A stretch of 32,746 nt of DNA from a virus. The notes below the pieces were generated by a model. It ran no database searches and was not told the DNA's origin. It saw only the letters and a list, made by a program, of their open reading frames with translations. How positions within the stretch are numbered: position 1 is the first letter of the stretch; each line of letters starts with the position of its first letter. The stretch is from the IMG/VR virus record IMGVR_UViG_3300044799_000158, positions 1 through 32,746 of that record. One strand, written 5' to 3'. Of this stretch, positions 6,579 through 14,563 are shown piece after piece. A program made the position numbers and the translations under genes.

Positions 6579-9304
6579 GAGGTTGCCAGTCCATTGGGGT
6601 GGATAATAACGGTACGGTTCCGCGTAGCCGGGAAAATCTTGTCCAGGATCGGGCGGGAATCCATGTTGAAAACAAAATGCACCAGCATGCCCTCCCCTCC
6701 GCCCCCGCCACCGGTCGCACGGTTGGGTAGATATTGGTCGAGGGGAATAATGGCCTCTGCCTGTCCGGCCTCACCTGCACGCACAAGCATACCTCCGGGG
6801 GTCGCTGGGATAATGCCACCTTTGGCCAATTGTTTTAATTTGGGTTCACCACCAAAATATGCCGCACCCGCTGCTAGCCCGGCCGCAGTTGCCAAAGCGG
6901 CGCCAACGACTCCGCCTGTTACGTATGCTTCGATTATTGCCAAAGCCGATTTGAATAGCAAAGTTATTCCTTGTCCCACCCATGCTGCATGGTCAGCATC
7001 ATATTGTAATTTCAATATCTTGTTTTGCGTTTCCTTATCCAAGGCGGCCTTCACGATTGCGGCCGCGGCTTCGATGGCCGCCTTCTTTTCCTCGTACTGC
7101 TGTGTGATTAGCAGGGTATCGAGGGATTTCTGCAGGGCCGCGGCCTTCTCCGTGTCACCCGCGGCGAGGGCAGCCGTTATCTCTGCGCGGTACTGTTCTT
7201 CCGTGGCCGCCGAGGCAAGACCCTTGGCCCACAGGGCCGCCTGGAGTTCTGTGTCCAGGGCCGCCAATTTCGCGCTGGTCTGCTTGTCCAGTGCGTCCAG
7301 CGTCGCCTTGGTTTCAGCGTCCAACAGGACAATCTTGGCCGCCAGTTCCCGCGCGTTCTGGGCATTGATAGCGTCGAGGATGGTGGAGATGATGGAAACG
7401 ATCTGCGCGCCATAGCCATGCCAGTCGCTAACCGCTTTCGCACGCGCCGCCTTCTCGGCCTCTGCGATTTTATCCTCTGAGGCAATCCGAGCCTCTTCAA
7501 CATCACGCGCATTCTTGATTTCCTGATCCCTCTGGTCTTTATCCAATCCTGCGAGATAATCTGCTGCTTCTTTGGCGGTTTTTTCAACACCCGCATAGTA
7601 AACCGCCTTGGCATCCTCGGCATTGCGAGTGCCTTCAATTATTAATTCTCTCAATTCATTTTCATCTGCTAAAATCTTACTTTGTATTTCCTTTCTATTC
7701 TTTTCTATTTCATCGGCACTATCCATTAGAGTTTTGTCGCCAGCAAGTTTCGCCTTGACCGCCGCGTCCGCCGCCGATGCCGCAATAGCATCCGAAATCA
7801 CCTTATCCGAAGCTGCCTTAGTATCCGCTAATGCCTTCGCTATAGTGTCAGTAGCGGCTTTTGTGTCTTTTGCTGTCTGCGCATGCATGAGACGTTCAAC
7901 AGCCTCGATCTGGAGTTCTAAGGCTGCCAATTGCTCAGCCGCCGCCGTCTTATTCCTTGCAGCCTCCCGCGGCCCGACTACCATCGGGTTGGCTTTGTTT
8001 GCGATGTCCTCATATCGCGATTTCATGACGGCCAGAGCCTGATTGTAATCCTGCGCCGACGTCAGGGTTCCCGCTATTGCTCCATCAACGAGTTTCTGTT
8101 CGTCCTTGAATGCTCTTGATGCGGCGACAATTCCTGCTATTTCAGCGACAAGGAGGGCTACGGCAGCCACCACAATACCGATGGGGCCCGCGGAGGTTTC
8201 GAAGGCAGTCCCCATAGCCCGGACAGCCGTCACAATCTTGGGGATGATGATAAGGAGGGGACCGGCTACGGCAAGAACACCTGCTCCCGCTATAATGGCA
8301 CTCTTTGTCGGTATGTCCAGTGCGGCGAAACTATCCGCAAGTCCCGCTATCGTGTTGATGAGTTTGTTGAATGCCGGGGCTATCACCGCACCGAAGGATT
8401 CCCCGAGCTCGTCCATGCTGTTTTTGAAATTCTTCGCGCTGCCTTCCGTGGTGTTGCGCATTTCCGCGCCGGCACCCTTGACTGCTTCGGCTACCCTATC
8501 GACAGCGACACCTGCCCTCAATTGCGCCTCAGTCAAGTCTCCCGTGATTGCCCGGAGCTCCTTACTGCGTGGAGAAAGTCCCTCATAGGTGACTTGCAGT
8601 GCCTCGAATGCGGCATCAAGGGGCAGGATCCCGCGCGCGGCGATATCAACGGCGGCACTTGCAAGCTTTTTCGCTTCCTCCTCGGTCCGCCCCATCGCAA
8701 TAGCTTGCGCCATAAGGTTCCGGATCAACTCATCCGACACCCCGGTAGTCTTCATCAACCCGGTAGCAAAATCGGAAAGACGTTCCGTCGCACCCGCCGT
8801 GAATGTACCCGCCAACTCTATGGCGCCGCTGAGTCGCTTGGTTGCCGCTTCCGCTTCAGAGAAACTTTTTACCGCAAGCCCACCAGCGGCCACGATAGGC
8901 GCAGTAAAAACAAGGGAAAATGTTTTCCCTATCTTTGTAAGGTCCTCCATAGAGACCTTTAGAGTCTTTTGATGATTGGCTAAATCTTCCGCTTCTTTTC
9001 CAAGACGAAAGTATTCTTGATTCAGGTCAACGATTGATTTATCTAGTGGGTCTACACCCTTTTTCAACAGTTCGGTTATCTCATTTTTCAATGCCTCTTG
9101 TTTCTGTTGAATAAGATCGACTGACTTTCCCCATACCGCCGCTTCCCCATCCAGGACACGAAACTTGTCAGCTATAGATTCCGCACTTTTTACTATTGCG
9201 GCCGAGGAGGTTTTGAATTTTCTTTCACTGGCATCAATGTCAGAATCAAATTTGGAGTTGTCTGCTACAATTCTTACGACCATGTCCCCCAATGCGCCGC
9301 CCAT
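6575..9304 (-). CDS. Tail tape measure protein
   Basis: This is the longest gene in the window, 909 residues, starting at the ATG that overlaps the chaperone stop (TGATG). The N-terminus (GDMVVRIVADNSKFDSDID and the following helical region) and the stretch FTAPIVAAGGLAVKSFSEAEA match the start of TP901-type tape measure proteins. Hydrophobic segments are visible at about 325-350 and 375-400 and again near the C-terminus (GGVVGAALATAAGLAAGAA); the stretch between is a long Ala/Lys/Glu/Asp coiled coil. The end has the typical KGGIIPATPGGMLVRAGEAG motif. By the common rule of about 0.15 nm per residue the tail would be about 130-140 nm. It follows the two chaperone frames, as in most siphoviruses. 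Confidence 0.92.
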   Translation of the reverse strand: MGGALGDMVVRIVADNSKFDSDIDASERKFKTSSAAIVKSAESIADKFRVLDGEAAVWGKSVDLIQQKQEALKNEITELLKKGVDPLDKSIVDLNQEYFRLGKEAEDLANHQKTLKVSMEDLTKIGKTFSLVFTAPIVAAGGLAVKSFSEAEAATKRLSGAIELAGTFTAGATERLSDFATGLMKTTGVSDELIRNLMAQAIAMGRTEEEAKKLASAAVDIAARGILPLDAAFEALQVTYEGLSPRSKELRAITGDLTEAQLRAGVAVDRVAEAVKGAGAEMRNTTEGSAKNFKNSMDELGESFGAVIAPAFNKLINTIAGLADSFAALDIPTKSAIIAGAGVLAVAGPLLIIIPKIVTAVRAMGTAFETSAGPIGIVVAAVALLVAEIAGIVAASRAFKDEQKLVDGAIAGTLTSAQDYNQALAVMKSRYEDIANKANPMVVGPREAARNKTAAAEQLAALELQIEAVERLMHAQTAKDTKAATDTIAKALADTKAASDKVISDAIAASAADAAVKAKLAGDKTLMDSADEIEKNRKEIQSKILADENELRELIIEGTRNAEDAKAVYYAGVEKTAKEAADYLAGLDKDQRDQEIKNARDVEEARIASEDKIAEAEKAARAKAVSDWHGYGAQIVSIISTILDAINAQNARELAAKIVLLDAETKATLDALDKQTSAKLAALDTELQAALWAKGLASAATEEQYRAEITAALAAGDTEKAAALQKSLDTLLITQQYEEKKAAIEAAAAIVKAALDKETQNKILKLQYDADHAAWVGQGITLLFKSALAIIEAYVTGGVVGAALATAAGLAAGAAYFGGEPKLKQLAKGGIIPATPGGMLVRAGEAGQAEAIIPLDQYLPNRATGGGGGGEGMLVHFVFNMDSRPILDKIFPATRNRTVIIHPNGLATS

Positions 9305-9926
9305 CAGCCTATCTCCCCGTACTGCGCCCTGAGTTCATCTCTGAGTTTCTTTAGTTCATCGGGCGGCATGTTCTTCAAACTCGGCGTCTCCCCTTCACCC
9401 TTACCATATTTCGCGTCACTCCCCAGATTGTAGTAGAGGATTATCTGGCCGAGTGACATCTGCCACAAAAGATATTCTTTCGTGGCCCACGGATACATCA
9501 GGGCCATGCCCACAAACAGGGGGCCGAGGTGAACCTTGCCGTCACCCCCGCCCCCGCTCAGTTTTTTCCGTACTCCCGAACCCCCTCATAGGATCGCAGG
9601 AGAGCATCCTTGATGATCTCGGCCATCTTCTGTGTCTGCACGGCATCCACGTTCGCGCGAAACCATGCCTCTGTCATCTCGGGATTGTTCACCCTTGCGA
9701 AAGTCGCACACAGCTTGATGGTCAGGTCCAGCGCGTCCCGCGTTACGGTACCGCCCTCTTTGATTTGTTTCTGGTCCAACTTCATCAAGTCGCGCACAAT
9801 CTGGTCGATCTCGAATGTTATCCCGCAGGGGATCATTGAAACGTCGATGGTCTTGTTTGCGAGCCGCACGCATTTGCGCTTCGGCCGCAGGATGTCCAGG
9901 TCAACGATATCAGTCATGTCTGACAT
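9304..9926 (-). CDS. Tail assembly chaperone, -1 frameshift fusion product (GT-like)
   Basis: Reading from the ATG at 9926, ribosomes that slip back one base at 9561-9567 continue in the frame that ends at 9304. The fusion would be 122 residues from the first frame plus 85 from the second, 207 in all. The second frame has no good start of its own (its first candidate, a GTG at 9513, has no ribosome site) and is open upstream exactly to the slip site. The extension has ATKEYLLWQMSLGQIILYY and an acidic/basic helical end, like the T part of lambda GT. The fused protein is expected to bind tail tube and tape measure during tail assembly and to be made in small amounts. Confidence 0.85.
9519..9567 (-). 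promoter_or_regulatory. Programmed -1 ribosomal frameshift signal
   Basis: On the minus strand the heptamer A AAA AAC lies at 9567-9561 in the correct register (zero-frame codons GGA AAA AAC, then TGA). Five bases later (TGAGC) begins a strong hairpin: arm GGGGGCGGGGGTGA (9555-9542), a 9-base loop (9541-9533), and arm TCACCTCGGCCCCC (9532-9519). The arms pair over 14 positions with one G-G mismatch and one G-U pair. Slippery heptamer, spacer and hairpin together are a textbook -1 frameshift site, and it joins the two tail chaperone frames. Confidence 0.88.
9558..9926 (-). CDS. Tail assembly chaperone, unshifted product (G-like)
   Basis: This 122-residue protein starts at the ATG overlapping the tail-tube stop (TAATG) and ends at TGA 9558-9560, right after a slippery run. 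It is a compact helical protein with a conserved-looking IVRDLMKLDQKQIKEGG segment and ends EYGKN. Between the tail tube and tape measure genes this is the usual gpG-like chaperone, which coats the tape measure before tube polymerisation. An ATG three codons in is an alternative start; the ribosome site for either is weak, suggesting coupling to the upstream gene. Confidence 0.85.
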   Translation of the reverse strand: MSDMTDIVDLDILRPKRKCVRLANKTIDVSMIPCGITFEIDQIVRDLMKLDQKQIKEGGTVTRDALDLTIKLCATFARVNNPEMTEAWFRANVDAVQTQKMAEIIKDALLRSYEGVREYGKN

Positions 9927-10483
9927 TAGACTGTCTTCGTTATGGAGAAGAGTTGAGACCCGGCGCTGCGCGTCGAATCGACCTTCGCCTCAATTGCAAT
10001 GGGCATGATGGTGATCGGGTCAGCATCGTTGTCTGATTTTGCGGTGAACTGGAGTCCCGCAGTCAGATGCGCCTTATAGGTAAGAATCACGGTCGTTTTC
10101 GTTGCCCCGCTGATGATCCTAGTGTTCGTCAAACGGAATGCCCGATCCGTGATCACGCTGTTTCCGCCGCCATTGATGACCGTCTGCACTGACGATGAGG
10201 TGGTGTCCGCGCTGATCGCCCCGCCGGAGATTGCCGAAAGTACCGAGGCATCATACTCGATGAGTTCACAGTCGATGGTGAAGGTCTCATCGGCTACGCC
10301 TTCCACGGGGTCCGGCGCGTTCCCGGCCTGCGTCTTGTACATGGTAATGTTGTGCCCGAACTTCGATACCATGCCCGCGCCCAGATTGACAAAAGTTCCC
10401 CCCGAGCTCGCCGAGGTCTCGATCTTGTAGTTGCCGAGGATCAACTTTGCGCTGTCAACGGATGTGTTCTGATGGTACGCCAT
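9926..10483 (-). CDS. Major tail tube protein
   Basis: The ATG at 10483 has an excellent CAGGGAGGTAGT site; the frame upstream is shadow. The 185-residue product begins MAYHQNTSVDSAKLILGNYK and is rich in Ser, Thr, Gly and beta strands, including GTFVNLGAGMVSKFGHNI, a conserved-looking core and a Gly-rich loop (ISGGAISAD). Placement between the tail terminator and the tail chaperones is the standard place for the tube subunit. A capsid-like abundance is suggested by the strong ribosome site. Confidence 0.8.
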   Translation of the reverse strand: MAYHQNTSVDSAKLILGNYKIETSASSGGTFVNLGAGMVSKFGHNITMYKTQAGNAPDPVEGVADETFTIDCELIEYDASVLSAISGGAISADTTSSSVQTVINGGGNSVITDRAFRLTNTRIISGATKTTVILTYKAHLTAGLQFTAKSDNDADPITIMPIAIEAKVDSTRSAGSQLFSITKTV

Positions 10484-10497
10484 ACTACCTCCCTGAT

Positions 10498-10923
10498 TTA
10501 GCTGACCGTATCCAACGGATACGTCAAAAGAATATCCACCGGCACGTTGTAGCAACTGCTATCAGGTTCCGGTATAAGCCCGTTGTGATTCCTAAGTGAC
10601 ACCCGCGCAACTTGGAACAGATTCCCAGCTGACCCGCCGTCCCCGTAGACGCCCGTCCCCGAGGAACCGTTGAAAAGCTCGATCACTTTCTCCGCAAGAT
10701 TCAGCGCAGTGTCAGCGGTGACCGCCCGGCAATTGATGGAGAATGTCGTCGAGCCGATTCCGTTCCGTCTGCCCCCGGGCATCTCGTAGTAATTGATGCA
10801 CGGCAGCGCAGAGAGAGCAGAGGTCTGAGGCCGCATCCCGTGCGTTATCCTATTCGCCGTGGTGATGGACGTAACCGCCGATGCCCCTATGAGACTGACC
10901 CCGATTACCTGATAGGGCTTCAT
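10498..10923 (-). CDS. Tail terminator/completion protein candidate
   Basis: ATG at 10923 follows GAGGGAGAAGTGGC and overlaps the stop of a 31-codon gene (ATGA). The 141-residue protein has alternating strand/helix pattern: an N-terminal SLIGASAVTSITTANRITHGMRP region, a central FSINCRAVTADTALNLAEKVIELFNG that looks like the helix of lambda gpU-type terminators, and a C-terminal beta strand PVDILLTYPLD. Position directly upstream of the tail tube gene agrees with a terminator that caps the tube and joins it to the head. Confidence 0.6.
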   Translation of the reverse strand: MKPYQVIGVSLIGASAVTSITTANRITHGMRPQTSALSALPCINYYEMPGGRRNGIGSTTFSINCRAVTADTALNLAEKVIELFNGSSGTGVYGDGGSAGNLFQVARVSLRNHNGLIPEPDSSCYNVPVDILLTYPLDTVS

Positions 10924-11015
10924 GCCACTTCTCCCTCTTTGTAAACGTGAAGCAAACTTCTCCTCACTAGATTAATGATCTTGTAGATTACAGGAGGTCC
11001 GTTTCTATTTCTCAT
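10920..11015 (-). CDS. 31-residue basic protein fitted between HK97 gp10-like and tail terminator genes
   Basis: This very short frame begins with an ATG overlapping the gp10-like stop and ends with a TGA overlapping the next ATG, so both junctions are ATGA. AGGAG lies nine bases upstream. The product begins MRNRNGPPVIYKIINLVRR and is strongly basic, with a hydrophobic-basic helix in the middle. Without it there would be an unexplained gap of about 90 bp in an otherwise packed operon. No family recognised; the perfect junctions are the main evidence that it is translated. Confidence 0.55.
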   Translation of the reverse strand: MRNRNGPPVIYKIINLVRRSLLHVYKEGEVA

Positions 11016-11452
11016 AATCCACGACTCCTAAGATAACTGTCGTGCTCCTGTAGGTAGGTTTTGAAGTGCATCTTCGCGTTCCGCTCGACGATGGTGAGAA
11101 CCTTCCCCTGTGCCAGTTGGAGCGCCGGTCTCAGGAACGGCTGTGCATCGGTTTTGATAGTTCCGAATTCCATGTGCGGTCCGTACTCGACCGGCGTTCC
11201 GACAAGCACCTCCATGGCATCATTCGGTTTCTGGATCACATCCGATGAAATAGCGGGAGACTTGGGGGATGTACCCTCTGTGGACGATTGCGTGGTGATA
11301 CTCCCCGCGAGTCTCCCGGTATCCACTGGACAAAGTTCCTTCGCCTGCCCCTCGACGACAAGCCCTATCTCATAGGCGCTCCTGCCGACAACCTTCTTGC
11401 CCATGATCTTGACTTCCTCGCCGTGCCACTGCTGGGAGACCGTTGACTTCAT
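11012..11452 (-). CDS. HK97 gp10-like neck/tail-joining protein
   Basis: The ATG at 11452 overlaps the previous stop (TGATG). The 146-residue protein has the signature of the HK97 gp10 family: AKELCPVDTGRLAGSI near residue 40, a middle loop, VEYGPHMEFGTIKTDAQPFLRPAL near residue 90, and a C-terminal amphipathic helix. Members join the head to the tail in siphoviruses. The serine-rich insertion in the middle (SSTEGTSPKSPAISSD) is longer than in compact relatives. Confidence 0.85.
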   Translation of the reverse strand: MKSTVSQQWHGEEVKIMGKKVVGRSAYEIGLVVEGQAKELCPVDTGRLAGSITTQSSTEGTSPKSPAISSDVIQKPNDAMEVLVGTPVEYGPHMEFGTIKTDAQPFLRPALQLAQGKVLTIVERNAKMHFKTYLQEHDSYLRSRGL

Positions 11453-11781
11453 CACGATTGCAGCTCCAAAGGCACGACAAGCAACTCCCCGTTGTTCATC
11501 ACATCATCCGGCCGTCCGATGATCTTGTACGTTGCCCCGTCATAGGTCACCTGCCTATCGTCCTGCGTCCAAGCGTAGGCAGAAGGCACACAGGCAAGTA
11601 CATGCGTGCTCGCGCGCGTGAGCCGGTCTGACATCCAGCGGTTGGCGCTCCCCGCCTGCCAGATCGCGGCAGCGGAAAGGATCGTCGTCTCCACGGAGGT
11701 CGTGTTGCCCCCCATGCCATCCGAGGTCACCGTTTCCCGCGATACCGTCACGCCTGTAAGATTCAGCATGTCGGACAGCAT
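11452..11781 (-). CDS. Head closure/stopper protein candidate
   Basis: ATG at 11781 overlaps the previous TGA; the TTG one codon earlier is less likely. The 109-residue protein reads MLSDMLNLTGVTVSRETVTSD, then beta-rich sequence ending DDRQVTYDGATYKIIGRPDDVMNNGELLVVPLELQ. This small beta-barrel with a GATYKIIG-type strand is typical of head-closure (SPP1 gp16-like) proteins. It sits between a head-tail adaptor candidate and the gp10-like gene, as expected. Confidence 0.65.
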   Translation of the reverse strand: MLSDMLNLTGVTVSRETVTSDGMGGNTTSVETTILSAAAIWQAGSANRWMSDRLTRASTHVLACVPSAYAWTQDDRQVTYDGATYKIIGRPDDVMNNGELLVVPLELQS

Positions 11782-12353
11782 CAAAATAACCTTGCCATTC
11801 GGAAGGGGATCAGGGCATCCGTGATTTTGCGAGGGTAGCCCATTTGATCCTCCTCCCCTGAGGAGAAAGTCTCACTGAACGGCCCGAGGGTGTGCGATTT
11901 CAGATTCGCCGACGCCTTCGGTCGCACATCGTAGTCATATTGAATCATCAACGCCGCCGTCTGCTTCACCGCCACCGGCCATTTGACAATTGATATCAGC
12001 ACGCTCCGGCAGGACAATTCTCCCACCACCGTCTGCCCGCTGATCACCGTCAACGTCGATCCGCTCACAGAATCGAGGGTGAAATAGCCATCGTTGCGAT
12101 AGCTGTTGTAAACCATGATATCGTCACCCGCGAGGAAGTTGACAGAGTCATAGTCCCCCGATGCAGCAATGATCGTCCTTGCCGTGCCGTTGAACGTAAC
12201 TTGATCCTGTAGGCATAAATCAGTGAGGAAGAAATTGTTCGTCATCATCGTGATGCGTTCTTGGACAATGGGAATGAGACCGCTTGCCGTGATGGTGCCG
12301 GCGGAGGCAGAGATCGAGCTGTAAGCAGTACATTCGCTACCGGAAATTATCAT
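11781..12353 (-). CDS. Head-tail connector/adaptor protein candidate
   Basis: ATG at 12353 follows a strong AAGGAGGCGGC site. The 190-residue protein starts MIISGSECTAYSSISASAG, and has a central VTFNGTARTIIAASGDYDSVNFLAGDD-like beta region and a C-terminal part with AALMIQYDYDVRPKASANLK and a conserved-looking SETFSSGEEDQMGYPRKI motif. The gene lies after the coat and decoration-type genes and before the stopper, which is the standard adaptor location. Helical adaptors are usually smaller, so it may combine two domains. Confidence 0.55.
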   Translation of the reverse strand: MIISGSECTAYSSISASAGTITASGLIPIVQERITMMTNNFFLTDLCLQDQVTFNGTARTIIAASGDYDSVNFLAGDDIMVYNSYRNDGYFTLDSVSGSTLTVISGQTVVGELSCRSVLISIVKWPVAVKQTAALMIQYDYDVRPKASANLKSHTLGPFSETFSSGEEDQMGYPRKITDALIPFRMARLF

Positions 12354-12398
12354 GCCGCCTCCTTGAAATCAGGGAGCCCGCAGGGGACCCCCTGTTGC

Positions 12399-12788
12399 TT
12401 ACGGAAGCATGAACGCCGAGACGTACACGGACGACGCGGTCGTCCCCAGAGCGAAGATCACGGTATCGCTTGAAGTCTGGAACCGGGCCGACTCGAAGCT
12501 GCCCCCTCCTATGATGAGGATGGCCGTCGCGCTGCCCGAGGTCCCCAGCGTTACCGCTGCCGCGTTGCCGATGCCCACAGCAGAGTAGTCGTCGCCCTTT
12601 TTCGCGGTGATCGTGGTTTCGGCAGAACCGTAGTTCTGGAACCTCACGACCAGCTTTGAAAGGTCAAGTACCGACTGCGCCGTGGTGGCGGTGATGATGA
12701 CATTCTCGGTCGTTGCCCCAGTGGCGACTTCGGTAACTGTGCCCCCCGTGATAAGCGGGGTAACGGGATTGATGGTTTTGTTTCCCAT
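12399..12788 (-). CDS. Head decoration-type or capsid fibre protein candidate
   Basis: ATG at 12788 follows GGAAAGGAGAATACC. The 129-residue protein is almost free of charged residues and is rich in Thr, Ala, Val, Gly and Ser, for example TPLITGGTVTEVATGATTE and VTLGTSGSATAILIIGGG, which suggests an all-beta fold. A small beta-rich protein immediately downstream of the coat gene is usually a head stabiliser or decoration protein. There is no cysteine and no membrane segment. Identity inferred from place and composition. Confidence 0.55.
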   Translation of the reverse strand: MGNKTINPVTPLITGGTVTEVATGATTENVIITATTAQSVLDLSKLVVRFQNYGSAETTITAKKGDDYSAVGIGNAAAVTLGTSGSATAILIIGGGSFESARFQTSSDTVIFALGTTASSVYVSAFMLP

Positions 12789-12803
12789 GGTATTCTCCTT
12801 TCC

Positions 12804-13679
12804 TTACCCGGCCGCTTCTGCAAGGTAGAGGGTAAGCAGCTCCTCGGGAGCCGTCACCTTTGCGCCGTAGACGTACAGTCCGCGCGCCGCGGTAGCAAAC
12901 GTAGTCTGAATACGCAATCTTTCGACTTCGGTCACCTGTCCCGCGTAGCCGATTGCGTTCCTGGTTCCGCACATGATGCGGTACTGGGTTCCGTTGTTGG
13001 ATATGTTCTGAGACTCGTAGATGTCGAATCCCAGGAGGTGACCGATATATCCGTTGACCAGAGCGCCGTCACTCTGGAGCTTCGGCACTCCGATTGCCGA
13101 AACCGCGCCTGTTGCAGCAATCGTGAGTTTCTGCACCAGCCACGACGGGACCGTTATCCACCTGCCGCCCGTTGGCACGTTCTTCTCGCTCAGGTACCGC
13201 TGTGCATAGGTGAACGTCTCGATGACGTTCCCCGAGGAGACGGAAAGCGAGCCGCCCGATGCGCCGATGTAGGTCGTCGCGGAAGGCGTCGCCCCCGCCT
13301 GCGCATACAGCCCCGCGATATAGGCGTCGATGGTGTCAGCGATCCTGTAGGCTGCGTCGCTCATGGCACCGTCCATCAGCGACGGGGTTGACTGCGCCTG
13401 TGCGATATCGATGTCGTCGATCTTGAAGGCGAAACTCGACGCCTGGTCGATCTTCAATTCCTTCTGCGCGCTGGACAGGCTCTCGTAGCTGAGGGTTGCG
13501 CCCTTGGTATAGGCAGTAACCGTCACCGGCCCTATTTCGTTGATCTTCACCGTGTCGCCGAACCGAGCGATTTCTCCCTCATAGGTCCGCTGGCACAGTG
13601 CCCCGAAAATCAGCGATTTGCGGAGTTTCACAAAAAGCGAAGCGCTCCACATCTCAGGAACGAAATTCTCTACTCCCAT
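12804..13679 (-). CDS. Major capsid protein (P22-coat-like)
   Basis: The 291-residue protein starts MGVENFVPEMWSASLFVKL after GGGAGGGAATC. The N-terminal RKSLIFGALCQRTYEGE, then FGDTVKINEIGPVTVTAYT and the following helix of the E-loop region (SAQKELKIDQASSFAFKID), is typical of the P22-like coat family in the HK97 fold. A spine helix and A-domain core follow (IADTIDAYIAGLYAQAG, then RWITVPSWLVQKL). It follows the scaffold gene, as expected. No delta-domain protease gene is visible, in keeping with a separate scaffold protein. Confidence 0.85.
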   Translation of the reverse strand: MGVENFVPEMWSASLFVKLRKSLIFGALCQRTYEGEIARFGDTVKINEIGPVTVTAYTKGATLSYESLSSAQKELKIDQASSFAFKIDDIDIAQAQSTPSLMDGAMSDAAYRIADTIDAYIAGLYAQAGATPSATTYIGASGGSLSVSSGNVIETFTYAQRYLSEKNVPTGGRWITVPSWLVQKLTIAATGAVSAIGVPKLQSDGALVNGYIGHLLGFDIYESQNISNNGTQYRIMCGTRNAIGYAGQVTEVERLRIQTTFATAARGLYVYGAKVTAPEELLTLYLAEAAG

Positions 13680-13691
13680 GATTCCCTCCCG

Positions 13692-14333
13692 TTATTTTCT
13701 CGTTGCAGCGTCACGCTTTTCAGCTTCGGCAATTTCGTATGCCATGCGCTGCTTGGAATCCATCTTGGATACGTCCACCTTGGATTCCCCTCCCCCACCA
13801 TTGTTGCCAGATCCCGGTTTGAAGCCGCCTGCCAGAAGTTCATTCGCCTTCTTGCTCTCGACTTCCGCGTACCGTTTCACCCTGGCGTCCAGTCTTTCGA
13901 TCCCGCTTTCGAGGGTCAGTTTGGGATTGTCGATGTCAAGCTCGTCTTTCAGAACAAGTTTCCGTGAAGCGGCTTCGGCTTCAAGCTGGCGTAAAACACG
14001 CTCGCGCGCGAGCTCGCCGTCTTTGGAGTCGAGTCGTTTCTTGATCTCGGCTACCTCATCGGCGACGGTCATCTTCTCTTTCTTCCCCAGCTCCGCAACC
14101 TTCTTGCTGATCTCCTCGTCGATCTCCGCACGCTTCTTTTCGTCATGCGTCTTGACAGCCTTCTCGGCGTATCGATCGAAGTGACTCCGCACACTCTCAA
14201 AGTTCTCTTTGACTTTGAGAAATTCTCCGAGTCGCTCCTCCGTGATAGCCGCGTAGGATGCCATCAATGCCTTGACTTCCTCGGTATCCTTGTTCTTTTC
14301 CAAGAACGCCTTGACCTCAGTAATCCCTTCCAT
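13692..14333 (-). CDS. Capsid scaffolding protein
   Basis: I choose ATG 14333 (213 residues), seven bases after AAGGAG; ATG 14360 with GGAGG four bases away is a close rival. Longer frames run into the terminator at 14415-14454. The protein is nearly all charged helix: VKAFLEKNKDTEEVKALMAS, EISKKVAELGKKEK and VAEIKKRLDSKDGELARERV, followed by a Gly-rich linker (GSGNNGGGGES) and a short basic C-terminal helix. This coiled-coil body with a flexible linker and a C-terminal coat-binding helix is the typical scaffold design. It directly precedes the coat gene. Confidence 0.8.
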   Translation of the reverse strand: MEGITEVKAFLEKNKDTEEVKALMASYAAITEERLGEFLKVKENFESVRSHFDRYAEKAVKTHDEKKRAEIDEEISKKVAELGKKEKMTVADEVAEIKKRLDSKDGELARERVLRQLEAEAASRKLVLKDELDIDNPKLTLESGIERLDARVKRYAEVESKKANELLAGGFKPGSGNNGGGGESKVDVSKMDSKQRMAYEIAEAEKRDAATRK

Positions 14334-14414
14334 GTCCCTTCTCCTTGGCGACTCGAACATCGAGCCTCCGCTTTGGATTTCGCACAGCCCCCGAGGATCA
14401 TCCCCGGGTGCAAT

Positions 14415-14454
14415 AAAAAAAGGGCGCACCGAGATTTCTCTCGAATGCGCCCTT
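14415..14454 (-). terminator. Intrinsic terminator upstream of scaffold gene (attenuator candidate)
   Basis: On the minus strand AAGGGCGCA (14454-14446) pairs with TGCGCCCTT (14428-14420); an inner CGAGA/TCTCG stem extends it. It is followed by a seven-base T run (14421-14415). Hairpin plus T tract on the minus strand is a classic Rho-independent terminator. It lies after the cargo cassette and about 80 bases before the scaffold start, so read-through or a downstream start is needed for head genes. Confidence 0.85.
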
Positions 14455-14483
14455 CCGTTTTCGGATCGGGTGCTCTAAGTCCT

Positions 14484-14516
14484 GCGGGAGAAGCAAAGGA
14501 GGAAAACCCCTCCCGC
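14484..14516 (-). promoter_or_regulatory. Leader hairpin between promoter-like site and terminator
   Basis: GCGGGAG (14516-14510) pairs perfectly with CTCCCGC (14490-14484), with a pyrimidine-rich loop. It lies in the stretch between the TTGACA site and the terminator. A further GCACCCGA segment (about 14472-14465) can pair with the terminator's downstream arm (TCGGTGC), so an alternative antiterminator fold is possible. Confidence 0.4.
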
Positions 14517-14534
14517 ATTCGCACGTTAAGCTAA

Positions 14535-14563
14535 ACAGTACGCCATTCCTGCCGGGTTGTCAA
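14535..14563 (-). promoter_or_regulatory. Candidate sigma70-type promoter for the head gene block
   Basis: On the minus strand a perfect TTGACA (14563-14558) is followed after exactly 17 bp by TACTGT (14540-14535), a weak -10. The -35 overlaps the stop codon of the DUF2292-like gene. Transcription would start near 14528 and pass a hairpin and the intrinsic terminator before the scaffold gene. Confidence 0.45.

Noticed and set aside
6375-7415. A 346-codon open frame on the plus strand opposite the tape measure gene
   Set aside because: Composition is Ala/Ser-rich antisense of an Ala-rich coiled coil; no ribosome site and it conflicts with a clear tape measure.
14337-14429. Longer start for the scaffold gene at 14429
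   Set aside because: It would place the start codon inside the intrinsic terminator; ATGs at 14333 and 14360 have ribosome sites.
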